A DNA stretch of 64,000 nucleotides from Vreelandella arcis. GTDB lineage: Bacteria > Pseudomonadota > Gammaproteobacteria > Pseudomonadales > Halomonadaceae. A program made the position numbers and the translations under genes. Shown here in pieces: positions 9,084 through 18,449 of this stretch. Every line of letters starts with the position of its first letter. The first letter of the stretch is position 1. The notes under the pieces are model-generated. The model saw only the letters and a list, made by a program, of their open reading frames with translations, was not told where the DNA came from and did not search any database. The stretch spans positions 355,734-419,733 of the forward strand of contig NZ_FNII01000001.1 in the NCBI RefSeq assembly GCF_900103865.1, written 5' to 3'.

Positions 9084-10733
9084 TTAAAATGACTCCCACT
9101 CCGGCTCTCTGTTTGTGCGGCTGTGCGTGCTCGGCAAGCTGGCTGATGAAGAGCTCTGCTTGGCGGGTGAGGGGGCGTTGCCCTTTGGATCACTGGGCAG
9201 CTTAAAGCTCGTAATTAGCTCAGCAAGGCGATCCGCCTGATCTTGCAGTGAGGCCGCAGCCGTACTGGTTTGTGTAACAAGCGAAACGTTTTGCTGTGTC
9301 GCCGAATCCATTTGCGTTATGGCTGTGCTCACCTGGTCGATACCGCTTTTCTGTTCGTTAACAGCCAGCGCAATTTCCTGCATCAGGTCGGTTACTTGCC
9401 TAACGGCTGCGACCGTCTCGTCCATTCCCTCGCCGCTGCGCTCCGATTGGCGAACGCCTTCTTTAATGCGCGTGGCAATGTCGTCGATGATAACGCGGAT
9501 CTCGCCGGATGATTCCGAGGTCTTAGTGGCAAGCTTGCGCACTTCGCCGGCAACTACCGCAAAGCCTCTGCCATGTTCACCTGCACGGGCAGCTTCTACC
9601 GAAGCGTTAAGCGCCAAAATATTGGTCTGGAAGGCAATGCTTTCAATGACCTGGATGATTTCCTGCACCTTTTTGGAGTGCTCTTCCATATTGGTCATTA
9701 ACTCTGTGGTTTGGTCGACTTCCTTGCGGGTATCACCGGCTTTGTGTGAAGCACTCTCTGTTAACTGACGAGCTGAGCTTGAAGTTTGATTGTTTTGATG
9801 AACGGTCGATGACATTTCCTCCATACTGGAAGCAGTTTCCTGCAGAGCGCTTGCCTGTTCTTCGGTACGCGAGGCTAGGTCTTCACTGCCGCTAGCAATC
9901 TCACGGGCGCTATTCGCCACAAGCTCGCCGGTTTGGGTCAGTGTGAGCATCATGTCGGTGAGCTTGTTCTGCATCAGCCGCATAGCCTGGTAAAGCTTAC
10001 CGATCTCGTTGCTGCCTTCATTATGGATCTGACTGGTTAGGTCTCCTTGAGCGATATTCTCACAGATAGTGACTGCCCGGCTTAGCGGCTTAACGATAAA
10101 GTGACGCATGCCAAATTGAAGGGCTACAAAGAGGATCAACGCTATCACTAGTAATATGGTGGAGATCCAAATCACTTGCTGGCTATAGGCTTCAGCGTCT
10201 GCCTCCATTTCACTGGCGCGATCACTGGCATAACGGCCGAAATCACGCGTTGCGCTGGTCAAATCACTAGCGTTATCTTCCAGGCGTTGTTCGTCAGCGG
10301 CAATTTGTTCTACGTCGCCTTGCTCAATGCCGGCCACCAGATCCTCTGTAATTGCTTCTCTGTAGCTGGTGAGAACTGCCATATAATAAGGAAAACGCGA
10401 TTGGTCTTCCGTGATGTCATGGGCATCAAAGGCGTCAAAGCGTGCTTGCGTACGTGCGAGACTTTCGCGAACTTGCTCAATCGATTCATCAGCCCCAGGT
10501 TCGTTGTTGCTTGAAAGTTCAACAAACTGCGCCATACGTAAACGCATTTCCATCAAGTTAACTTCCATCCGATTAGCAGCCATTACTTGGTCTGCACTCA
10601 ATTCAGACAGCTCATTGATCTCATCCAGGCTGGTGCGCGAGGCGTTGATGGAAAAAGCGCTAATGATGAGCACCATAACAATGAGCAACGCCATCGCGCC
10701 GGTTAAGCTATGCTGAATGCGTATGTTTTTCAT
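9084..10733 (-). CDS. Methyl-accepting chemotaxis protein
   Basis: Encodes 549 residues in the classical Tar/Tsr layout. A membrane helix at about 11-31 is followed by a helical periplasmic domain to about 185 (four-helix-bundle type), a second membrane helix at 187-208, a HAMP domain at about 209-262, and a cytoplasmic methylation and signalling coiled coil. The hairpin tip that binds CheA/CheW is fully present around 366-402 ([33 protein letters not shown]). The last five residues EWESF fit the xWxxF tether for CheR/CheB seen on high-abundance receptors. It is a single gene; no che genes are in the window, so it should serve a core chemotaxis system elsewhere. Ligand not predictable. Confidence 0.9.
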   Translation of the reverse strand: MKNIRIQHSLTGAMALLIVMVLIISAFSINASRTSLDEINELSELSADQVMAANRMEVNLMEMRLRMAQFVELSSNNEPGADESIEQVRESLARTQARFDAFDAHDITEDQSRFPYYMAVLTSYREAITEDLVAGIEQGDVEQIAADEQRLEDNASDLTSATRDFGRYASDRASEMEADAEAYSQQVIWISTILLVIALILFVALQFGMRHFIVKPLSRAVTICENIAQGDLTSQIHNEGSNEIGKLYQAMRLMQNKLTDMMLTLTQTGELVANSAREIASGSEDLASRTEEQASALQETASSMEEMSSTVHQNNQTSSSARQLTESASHKAGDTRKEVDQTTELMTNMEEHSKKVQEIIQVIESIAFQTNILALNASVEAARAGEHGRGFAVVAGEVRKLATKTSESSGEIRVIIDDIATRIKEGVRQSERSGEGMDETVAAVRQVTDLMQEIALAVNEQKSGIDQVSTAITQMDSATQQNVSLVTQTSTAAASLQDQADRLAELITSFKLPSDPKGNAPSPAKQSSSSASLPSTHSRTNREPEWESF

Positions 10734-11209
10734 GTGTGTTCCCTTGGGTTTAGCTGCGTGGGTTTCAGAGGTGTATTAATAAGTCATTTTTAATTTATTT
10801 AATTTTTATGACATCTTTGTGTTAAGCAGCTAGCGTGTCTCGCATTAGCTCTATAACTTATTATTAAGTAGCATTTGAAATGCTTCTTAATCAAGTGTCT
10901 CTTGGGAAAAATGCTTCCAAATTCCACTTGCAATGTAGCCCCCATCATTGGTAACGCCTTGGGTTTATTTCTGGATCCTGTTGCAAAAATGATTTCTGCC
11001 TCGTTGTCAATTATCTAAAGGGTGGAGGGAGGCGCTCATCATCTCGTCCATATTTGCAATACTACCATCGGCATTGGTAGAGGATCGTTGAATTACTAAA
11101 GCTGATGCCTAGTGACTGGTCATTGCAACTAGCTTAAATTATAACTAATGATATTTTGTCCTTCTTGAAGGCCAAACAAAGCACCACATTTTGTCTCGGG
11201 TTAAAACTT
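10734..11209. other. Intergenic region between divergent receptor and kinase operon
   Basis: About 475 bases holding the promoters of two divergent units. The part near 10780-10860 is very A+T-rich. I could not pick convincing -35/-10 pairs or a flagellar sigma-28 box, and no gene is visible. Confidence 0.4.
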
Positions 11210-13516
11210 ATGCGCAAGGACGGCCTGAAGGATCAAGAAATCGAGCAGCTCAGGAAAGAGCGAGACAGGTACCGGAACCTTTTCGAGTCGGCACCCGGCC
11301 TTTACCTTGTGCTTTCACCAGAAGAATTCCGCATCGAAGGCGTGAGCGATGCGTATCTGGACGCTACTTACACTCGAAGAGAAGACATCATCGGTCAGAA
11401 GCTCTTTGATGTTTTCCCGGACGACCCCAAAGACGCTAGCGCGGATGGAAGTCTCAACCTCAGGGCATCTCTGCACAAGGTTAAGATGACGTTTGAACCC
11501 GACGCCATGCCACTTCAGCGTTACCCGATTCTTAATCCGCAGACCCATCAGTTCGAGCAACGTTATTGGAGTCCTGTCAATGTTCCGGTTTTTGAAGGTG
11601 ATGCGCTGGTTCTGATCATCCATCGGGTTGAAGATGCCTCCTTGTCACATCGGTTATTCAAGACCCTGGAAAGCATGACTGATGCCTTCTACATGTTGGA
11701 TCAGGATGCCAACTTTACCTATGTGAATAGAGTGGCCGAAAGCGTCTTGCAGAGATCCTCTGCTGAGCTGATGGGCAAAAATGTCTGGGAAGCGTTCCCG
11801 GAAGCAAAAAACACCGAGCTCTATCCTCACTATACTGAGGCAATGAAAACAGGTCAGTCCAGGCACTTCGAGTTTTACTTTCCTCCGCTCGATCACTGGT
11901 TCGAAATCAACGCCTACCCTTCCGAGGGAGGGTTGTCAGTGTATTTTCGAACGGTGACAACACGGGTACGGCTAGAAGAACAGATCCGGGAGGCGGAAGA
12001 ACGTTTTCGGCTTGCCGTGCGGGCGACGCTTGACAATATCTGGGATTGGGATCTGGTCGCCGATAGAGTTCGCTGGAACGATGGTATTGAGCCGGTATTC
12101 GGTCATGCTCAGGCGGAACTGGAATCCTCCTCGGCTTCCTGGATAAGGCGTATCCATCCTGACGATCGGGATGCCGTTGTCAGTAGTATTCATAAAGTGA
12201 TTGAGGATCCTGCTGAGTTATTCTGGGAAGGTGAGTATCGGTTTCTGTGCGACGATGGCTCCTTTGTCATCGTGGATGACCGCGGGTTTGTCATCCGGGA
12301 TTCATCTGGCTCGGCGACGCGAATGGTGGGAGGAATGAATGACCTTACCGAAAAGCGACTTGCCGATCAGAAACTCAGTCAGGCTCAAAGGATGGAGTCG
12401 GTTGGTCAACTTACCGGTGGTATGGCTCACGACTTCAATAATCTTCTGACGGTCATCCTTGGCAATGGTGATCTTCTGGTTGAAGAGCTTTCCTCAAACC
12501 CTCGCTTACAGCCATTGGCGGAAACTATCTGCAATGCAGCCCAGATGGGCGCTGACCTAACTCAGCGGTTATTGGCTTTTTCACGCCGGCAGATGCTGGA
12601 TCCTGAGCCGACTGATGTAGACGGATTGATCCAAAGCATGATCCAGCTGCTAGCGCGCACATTAGGGGATCATATCGAACTGACGTTTAAAAATTCGGGC
12701 CATAAACGCCTGGCGATGGTGGATCCGTCCCAGCTAGAAAATTCGCTGTTAAATCTGTGCCTAAACGCGCGTGATGCCATGGTCAATGGCGGAGTACTAA
12801 CCATTGACTCTGACGTCGTAGACGTTGACGAAATCGCTTCAGAGTCTGTCGACGACCTAGTGCCAGGAAGCTATATTCGGGTTTCGGTAACAGATAACGG
12901 CTGTGGTATATCTACAGATAACCTTTCAAGAGTATTTGATCCCTTTTTCACTACGAAAGATCGCTCAAAGGCAACAGGCTTAGGTTTGAGCATGGTGTAT
13001 GGGTTTGCTCGGCAAAGTGCAGGCCATGTCAGTATTGACTCAGAGCCTTCTATAGGTACCTGTGTCAAACTGTATTTGCCCGTTCACTGGTCGTCACCAC
13101 AAGTCTCCTTAAAAGGTCATGAACATAAGATTCCAAGCCAATATGAAGCTCATAAGACAATCCTGGTTGTTGAAGACGATGAGTTAGTGCGAGATCAAGT
13201 CAGAAATCAGCTGACCATGTCGGGCTATCGAGTGCATTCAGCGTCAACGGCCAGCGAAGCACTCACACTTATTGAAGAGCAACCGGATATTGATCTGCTG
13301 TTCACTGACATCATGATGCCCGGTATGACAGGACGTGAACTGGCGGAAAAGGTCCAGGAAATCAGGCCTAGAATGCCCGTTCTTTTTACTTCGGGCTATG
13401 CGGAGGAGTTGCTCACTGCCGACTACACCGGGAAGCCGACGTTTTCGCTACTCTCCAAGCCTTACCGCAAGGCGGAGCTACTCGAACGGATAAGCAGGGC
13501 AATCCATGAACGCTAA
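11210..13516 (+). CDS. PAS-rich hybrid histidine kinase (first gene of operon)
   Basis: Encodes 768 residues from the ATG at 11210; a TTG at 11156 would add 18 residues without family resemblance. No membrane helices, so it is cytoplasmic. Three PAS-like domains occupy about 15-130, 145-260 and 270-390. The phospho-acceptor box is GGMAHDFNNLLTVI, followed by an ATPase domain with the N box (LNLCLNARDAM), DNGCGI, and GLGLSMVYGF. A receiver domain fills the last 115 residues (VVEDDELVRDQV, phospho-acceptor Asp in LLFTDIMMPG, Lys in LLSKPY). The next gene begins 11 bases before its stop. Together with the third gene of the operon it gives two hybrid kinases flanking a c-di-GMP hydrolase-type response protein, so it may act in its control. 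Confidence 0.87.
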   Translation: MRKDGLKDQEIEQLRKERDRYRNLFESAPGLYLVLSPEEFRIEGVSDAYLDATYTRREDIIGQKLFDVFPDDPKDASADGSLNLRASLHKVKMTFEPDAMPLQRYPILNPQTHQFEQRYWSPVNVPVFEGDALVLIIHRVEDASLSHRLFKTLESMTDAFYMLDQDANFTYVNRVAESVLQRSSAELMGKNVWEAFPEAKNTELYPHYTEAMKTGQSRHFEFYFPPLDHWFEINAYPSEGGLSVYFRTVTTRVRLEEQIREAEERFRLAVRATLDNIWDWDLVADRVRWNDGIEPVFGHAQAELESSSASWIRRIHPDDRDAVVSSIHKVIEDPAELFWEGEYRFLCDDGSFVIVDDRGFVIRDSSGSATRMVGGMNDLTEKRLADQKLSQAQRMESVGQLTGGMAHDFNNLLTVILGNGDLLVEELSSNPRLQPLAETICNAAQMGADLTQRLLAFSRRQMLDPEPTDVDGLIQSMIQLLARTLGDHIELTFKNSGHKRLAMVDPSQLENSLLNLCLNARDAMVNGGVLTIDSDVVDVDEIASESVDDLVPGSYIRVSVTDNGCGISTDNLSRVFDPFFTTKDRSKATGLGLSMVYGFARQSAGHVSIDSEPSIGTCVKLYLPVHWSSPQVSLKGHEHKIPSQYEAHKTILVVEDDELVRDQVRNQLTMSGYRVHSASTASEALTLIEEQPDIDLLFTDIMMPGMTGRELAEKVQEIRPRMPVLFTSGYAEELLTADYTGKPTFSLLSKPYRKAELLERISRAIHER

Positions 13517-15674
13517 AACAGAAACGGGAAGTCTTGCCCGTCGATTGTTGGTTCTTGACGACGACGGAATGACCGGTGAAACCATTCGCAGGATTGGTGA
13601 GTTCGCGGGCCTAGAGTCCACTCATACCGCTTCGCCTGTAGAATTTTTTGAACTGGTTGAAAAGTGGCTACCAGATGTCATTGCGCTGGACCTGCTGATG
13701 CCGGAGATGGACGGTGTAGAGGTCATGGCAAAACTTTCTAGCCTGGAGTGTGATGCAAACCTGATCATTACCAGCGGTGTTGGAACCGAAGTATTAAATG
13801 CTGCCAGTTTGTCTGCAAGCGGACATGGCCTTAACCTGATTGGAGTGCTTCCCAAGCCCTTTTCTCAGGCAAAGCTTCGCTCTCTGCTTCTACAGCCGAA
13901 TCAGCGTGAGGGAAAAGAAAAAAACATATATCAAGGCACAACATCAGAGCAGCCTACCGTGGCGGATCTGCGTAAGGCTATCGAGTCACGTGCTATTTCC
14001 GTCGTTTATCAGCCCAAAATATTTTGCAAAACGGGGACACTGGCTGGCTTCGAAGCTCTTGCCAGGTGGTGTTTGGATGGAAAGCCCATTCCTCCTGACA
14101 GGTTCATTCCTCTTGCGGAAGAAAGCGGCCTTATCGATGATCTTACACGACTCATCATAGAACAAGCGCTTAAATGGTTGGCCGCAGTTTCCGAAGAAGG
14201 GGAAAGTAATCTCTTTGCAGGCATCGGGCAAGCCCATCTGTCTATTAATATATCGGCTCGTACTCTGACTAACGCCCCCCTGTTTCAGTGGGTCGTTTCA
14301 TTATGCGATGAGCTAGCCATAGACCACCATCGACTGATTTTCGAACTGACAGAAAGTAGCGCAATGGGTGACACGGTGACAGCGCTCGATACCCTGACAA
14401 GATTACGGATGCAGGGTTTTAAGCTATCCATCGACGATTTTGGCACTGGTTTTTCCTCTATGGTCCAACTCGTCCGGCTGCCCTTTTCCGAGATCAAGGT
14501 CGATAAGTCCTTTGTTATGGACATCGGTGCGTCGGCGGAGTCTCGGGCCGTTACCCGGTCTATTGTGGATCTGGGTAGCAGCCTCGGGTTGCTCTCCACG
14601 GCGGAAGGGGTTGAAGATCAAGACACCCTTGATTACTTGAAAACGCTAGGGTGTGATCTTGCTCAGGGTTACTTCATCTCTAGGCCATTAAAAGACAATG
14701 ATGTTGTCGACTGGTATCGACAGCGTGAGGGCGAAAGAGAAACGTTTCGTCTGGATTCTGTGAAAGAGTCAATGATCCTGGGGACGTTACCGGAGCGACG
14801 ATTTGATCGGATAACACATATTGCACGCCGTTTATTCGACGTGCCTACCTCGCTGATTACCTGTCTTGATCGCGATACACAGTGGGTCAAATCGGGTAAC
14901 GCCGACTCAAATTATAGAGTGCCCAGGGATGAGAGCTTTTGCACGCATACGATTATGGCGGATGGCGTGCTTATTGTTCAGGACGCACGTCTTGATACAC
15001 GCTTCATGGAACTGGAGTTGGTCAAAGGCGCAAAGCACGTCAGGTTCTATGCCGGTTACCCGGTATGCCTGCCCAATGGGGCGAAGGTGGGTGCTTTATG
15101 CTTACTGGATCGGGAGCCCCGTTATTTATCGGATCGCGATATTGAAATTTTTCAACGCCTGGCGGCAATGGTGGAAGACGAACTGACGACGCCAGAAAGT
15201 CCCAGTGATACTGTCATGGAAGGTGTTTTGAGCAAAGGCGCACTGCGTGCGAGAGCGCAAGCTACATTGGAGCTTGCAGAAACTGTTAACGAGCCAGTAG
15301 CCGCTATACTCGTAACATTGGATCAGCTTGGCGATATCAACAGACAATTTGGTTGGGCAATGGGGGATCGCTGTCTCAAGGCAGTAGCCGCTGTCATCAA
15401 CCGTATTTCGAACCCATCGGATATGGTAGGGCGTTACCGAGGCGGAGAAATTGTCATTATCAGAATGAATCCAAGCGTGGCCGATGCACAAGCGCTTTGC
15501 GAGGATTTACAGCAGTCGCTCGAAGCACTCAGCAATACCCTTCATATCCCAATGCATGCGCTAGTGTCCATTGCCTTTCTTGATACCAAGAAACCGGGGG
15601 CCCTGGAAACGGCTATTGAAGACGCTCGGGCCTCGGCAACGGCCGTGGGGATATCACTGGAAGGAAAGCGCTGA
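13506..15674 (+). CDS. REC-EAL-GAF-degenerate GGDEF response protein
   Basis: Encodes 722 residues. A receiver domain (about 12-125) has DDD and the acceptor Asp in IALDLLMPEMDG. An EAL domain (about 150-395) retains the catalytic set: FEALARW, NISARTL, ELTES, DDFGTGFSS, KVDKSF and AEGVED, so c-di-GMP phosphodiesterase activity is likely. A GAF domain (about 415-560) follows. The C-terminal 150 residues have GGDEF-domain topology (GDINRQFGWAMGD) but the signature reads RGGEIV in place of GGDEF, so cyclase activity is unlikely. The EAL-before-GGDEF order with a GAF between is unusual; GGDEF-EAL is the common order. The gene overlaps the upstream kinase by 11 bases and the downstream one by one base. 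Confidence 0.85.
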   Translation: MNAKTETGSLARRLLVLDDDGMTGETIRRIGEFAGLESTHTASPVEFFELVEKWLPDVIALDLLMPEMDGVEVMAKLSSLECDANLIITSGVGTEVLNAASLSASGHGLNLIGVLPKPFSQAKLRSLLLQPNQREGKEKNIYQGTTSEQPTVADLRKAIESRAISVVYQPKIFCKTGTLAGFEALARWCLDGKPIPPDRFIPLAEESGLIDDLTRLIIEQALKWLAAVSEEGESNLFAGIGQAHLSINISARTLTNAPLFQWVVSLCDELAIDHHRLIFELTESSAMGDTVTALDTLTRLRMQGFKLSIDDFGTGFSSMVQLVRLPFSEIKVDKSFVMDIGASAESRAVTRSIVDLGSSLGLLSTAEGVEDQDTLDYLKTLGCDLAQGYFISRPLKDNDVVDWYRQREGERETFRLDSVKESMILGTLPERRFDRITHIARRLFDVPTSLITCLDRDTQWVKSGNADSNYRVPRDESFCTHTIMADGVLIVQDARLDTRFMELELVKGAKHVRFYAGYPVCLPNGAKVGALCLLDREPRYLSDRDIEIFQRLAAMVEDELTTPESPSDTVMEGVLSKGALRARAQATLELAETVNEPVAAILVTLDQLGDINRQFGWAMGDRCLKAVAAVINRISNPSDMVGRYRGGEIVIIRMNPSVADAQALCEDLQQSLEALSNTLHIPMHALVSIAFLDTKKPGALETAIEDARASATAVGISLEGKR

Positions 15675-18304
15675 TGACACTTCAAGAAAGCCAGGCAAGG
15701 GCACGCCCTATCGTAAAGGCGCTGATCTTGGTGTTGCTTAGTGCGGTTTTTCTGACAGATCTATTTACGCAGTTAGGGTTTGCCCACGGCATTCTTTATC
15801 TGCCCGTTCTGATCTGGGCGGTGAGGTTGCGTGGAAGATCCGGTCCCTTTCAGAAGACGGTGCTACTTCTGTCACTGGTAGGCGTCACGATTGGTTATTT
15901 TCTAGCGCCTGAACCGGCCGAGGGCTTCCCAGACTACTATGTGGTGGTCAATCGAATCCTTTCTGCTGCCATCCTCATTTTCAGCTACTGTGTTCTCAAA
16001 CGTAATCTGGACATGAAAGCCCGTTTTTCTGAGGTGGAACAAAAAGAAGAGGATCAACGTGAGTATCTTCAGTATTTCATTGAGTACATGCCAATTCAGA
16101 TTTGGTCTGCCAATCCTGAAGGTCAAGTGGATTTTGTCAGTGGTCAACTAGTGGAGTTCACCGGGAAAAGCGAAGATGAAATATTGGCAGACTGGCTGGC
16201 AATACTTCATCCAGATGATCGTGAAAAGACCCGAAAAGCTTGGGCACACTCTGTGGCAAACGGTGATCCATACCGGATCGACTTCCGACTGCAGCGTCAT
16301 GACGGCGTCTTTGTTTGGTTCCAGACCCAGGCCACTGCTCAGAAAGACCCGAAAGGTAATGTGAAGCGCTGGCTAGGTTCATCTATTGATATAGACGACC
16401 TGAGGCAACTGCAAGAAGAATCTGAACGCCAGGCTGCTAAGTTTCAGCACACAGTAGAAAGTATCACGGATGCGTTCTTTACTCTGGATCAGGAGTTTCG
16501 TTTTACTTACCTGAATAAGAAAGCGGCTGATACTCTCGGAGTTGCCTCTACCCAATACTTGGGGGAAGTGATATGGGGAGCGTGTTCCATTGGATACTAC
16601 AGTCCTTTCGCCAGACAATATCGTCAGGCTGCAGAGACCCAGGAAAAACTCCATTTCGAAGAGTATTTTGAGCCTGCAGATCTATGGCTGGAAGTGCATG
16701 TATATCCTTCTTCCGAAGGCCTGACCGTCTATTTCTCTGATGTGACTGTTCAGCGCCAGGAAAAAGAGCAGCTTAAACTACTCAGTTCGGCTGTTGCACG
16801 GCTAAACGACATCATCTTGATTACTGAGGCTGAACCGATTGGTGATCCGGGGCCCAGAATAGTATTTGTCAACGATGCTTTCGAGAAGCGCACAGGCTAC
16901 ACCCGCGAGGAAGCTATCGGAGCCAGTCCGAAGATATTGCAGGGGGCGAAGACAAGTCGTGCCGAGCTCGATAGGATACGTTTGGCTCTTGAGAAATGGG
17001 AGCCCGTTCGTGCGCAGCTGATTAACTATACGAAGTCCGGGGAGGAGTTCTGGCTGGAGCTGGACATCGTCCCGCTCACCAATGAGTCCGGATGGTACAC
17101 CCACTGGGTTGCAGTGGAGCGGGACATCACCGAACAGAAAGCCATGCAAGAACAGCTTGTGGCGTCTCAGAAAATGGAATCAATCGGTCAGCTCACCGGA
17201 GGAATGTCCCACGACTTTAACAATTTGTTGACTGTGATTCTGGGCAATGCGGAACTTCTCGAAGAAGAATTGGAGGGTAACGAAGAGCTCTCAAGTCTCG
17301 CTGCGCTCATTTGCCAAGCCGCAGAAAAAGGCGCGGCCCTAACTCGTAACTTGCTTGCGTTTGCCAGGAAGCAACCGCTGTCCCCTCAGATCATTTCGGT
17401 GGGGGACCTGTTGAGAGACATGCAGCCTATTCTTAAAACATCGTTAGGAGAACGGAACCACCTCGAACTTGAGACGGCGGAAAGTCTATGGAATGTTTTT
17501 GTAGATCCTGCCCAGTTAGAGAGTGCTATCCTAAACCTCGCCATTAATGCTCATGATGCAATGCCGCGTGGGGGATCGGTCAAGGTGCTCGCCAATAATT
17601 ATGTGGTAGAGGAGATCGAACGCACTCAGGATCCAGACTTGTTACCTGGTCAGTACGTTCAGATCAGCTTCACTGATAATGGTGAGGGTATACCGCTAGA
17701 GCTACAGAAACGTATTTTCGAACCTTTTTTCTCTACCAAGCCGGAAACGAAGGGAAGTGGTCTGGGGCTGAGCATGATTTTTGGCTTTCTTAAGCAGTCT
17801 CGGGGAACGATCACTGTCTACTCCGAACCTGGTCTTGGTACTACCTTTCATCTCTATCTACCTCGCGCTGACACAGAGCTCCGTATTGATCCAGAAGAAC
17901 AATCTTTGCATGTTAATACTGATTACCATGATGCTTCAGTATTGGTGGTGGAGGATAACCCCGAGATTCGAACCCTCGCTGAGAATGCCTTGACTCAACA
18001 TGGCTTTAAGGTGGTTTCGGCAGCAAGTGGTGATGAGGCAATGGATCTTATCAATGGTGGATTACAGACAGACCTTTTGTTTACGGATTTCGTAATGCCC
18101 GGACGTTTGTCGGGGCCAGAGCTTGCAACCATGGCTGTTGATAAAATGCCAGGAGTACGGGTTATTTTGACGTCTGGTTTCGCGGATCTGAGGTCGGTTT
18201 TTCCATCCTACAGTGAAAATCACACGTTGTTGCCTAAACCCTATCGAAGTGGTGAGTTGATTGGCTTGGTGCGCCAAATGTTGCGCCTTTCGTCTCTTAA
18301 TTGA
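15674..18304 (+). CDS. Membrane-anchored PAS hybrid histidine kinase
   Basis: Encodes 876 residues. An N-terminal block with about four hydrophobic segments (roughly 15-125) anchors it in the inner membrane and may sense there. PAS domains lie at about 135-255, 260-375 and 380-500; the third has a LOV-like course (FEKRTGYTREEAIG) but SPKILQ where LOV domains have the flavin-binding Cys, so light sensing is not supported. The kinase core has GGMSHDFNNLLTVI, an N box with NAHDAM, DNGEGI and GSGLGLSMIFGF, and a receiver domain with LLFTDFVMPG ends the protein. The core is a near relative of the first kinase in this operon. The ATG overlaps the previous stop (TGATG), implying coupled translation. 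Confidence 0.87.
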   Translation: MTLQESQARARPIVKALILVLLSAVFLTDLFTQLGFAHGILYLPVLIWAVRLRGRSGPFQKTVLLLSLVGVTIGYFLAPEPAEGFPDYYVVVNRILSAAILIFSYCVLKRNLDMKARFSEVEQKEEDQREYLQYFIEYMPIQIWSANPEGQVDFVSGQLVEFTGKSEDEILADWLAILHPDDREKTRKAWAHSVANGDPYRIDFRLQRHDGVFVWFQTQATAQKDPKGNVKRWLGSSIDIDDLRQLQEESERQAAKFQHTVESITDAFFTLDQEFRFTYLNKKAADTLGVASTQYLGEVIWGACSIGYYSPFARQYRQAAETQEKLHFEEYFEPADLWLEVHVYPSSEGLTVYFSDVTVQRQEKEQLKLLSSAVARLNDIILITEAEPIGDPGPRIVFVNDAFEKRTGYTREEAIGASPKILQGAKTSRAELDRIRLALEKWEPVRAQLINYTKSGEEFWLELDIVPLTNESGWYTHWVAVERDITEQKAMQEQLVASQKMESIGQLTGGMSHDFNNLLTVILGNAELLEEELEGNEELSSLAALICQAAEKGAALTRNLLAFARKQPLSPQIISVGDLLRDMQPILKTSLGERNHLELETAESLWNVFVDPAQLESAILNLAINAHDAMPRGGSVKVLANNYVVEEIERTQDPDLLPGQYVQISFTDNGEGIPLELQKRIFEPFFSTKPETKGSGLGLSMIFGFLKQSRGTITVYSEPGLGTTFHLYLPRADTELRIDPEEQSLHVNTDYHDASVLVVEDNPEIRTLAENALTQHGFKVVSAASGDEAMDLINGGLQTDLLFTDFVMPGRLSGPELATMAVDKMPGVRVILTSGFADLRSVFPSYSENHTLLPKPYRSGELIGLVRQMLRLSSLN

Positions 18305-18389
18305 CTTGTGCTGGGAAACCAGGGAGAGGCGGTGTTACCAATCTTACTAATCGCCCCGGTAAGTGAAAGAGGTATCACCCAGCACAAGT
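18304..18389. repeat. Long-stem inverted repeat between convergent genes
   Basis: A perfect 12-base inverted repeat (ACTTGTGCTGGG at 18304-18315, CCCAGCACAAGT at 18378-18389) encloses 62 bases in the gap between two convergent genes. Inside, GGCG/CGCC (18328-18331, 18352-18355) and TTACC/GGTAA (18335-18339, 18358-18362) could pair in a crossing, pseudoknot-like way. It may be a two-way terminator, a small RNA or a short mobile repeat; there is no T-run right after the stem. Confidence 0.4.
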
Positions 18390-18449
18390 ATTCTTCGCAT
18401 AATATTCAGGAATGCTGACAACGTCGTTTATTTTGACTGGTTTATGAAT

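Noticed and set aside
15674..18304. LOV photoreceptor in the third PAS domain of the membrane hybrid kinase
   Set aside because: The segment resembles LOV in its course, but the flavin-linking Cys motif (NCRFLQ-like) is replaced by SPKILQ.
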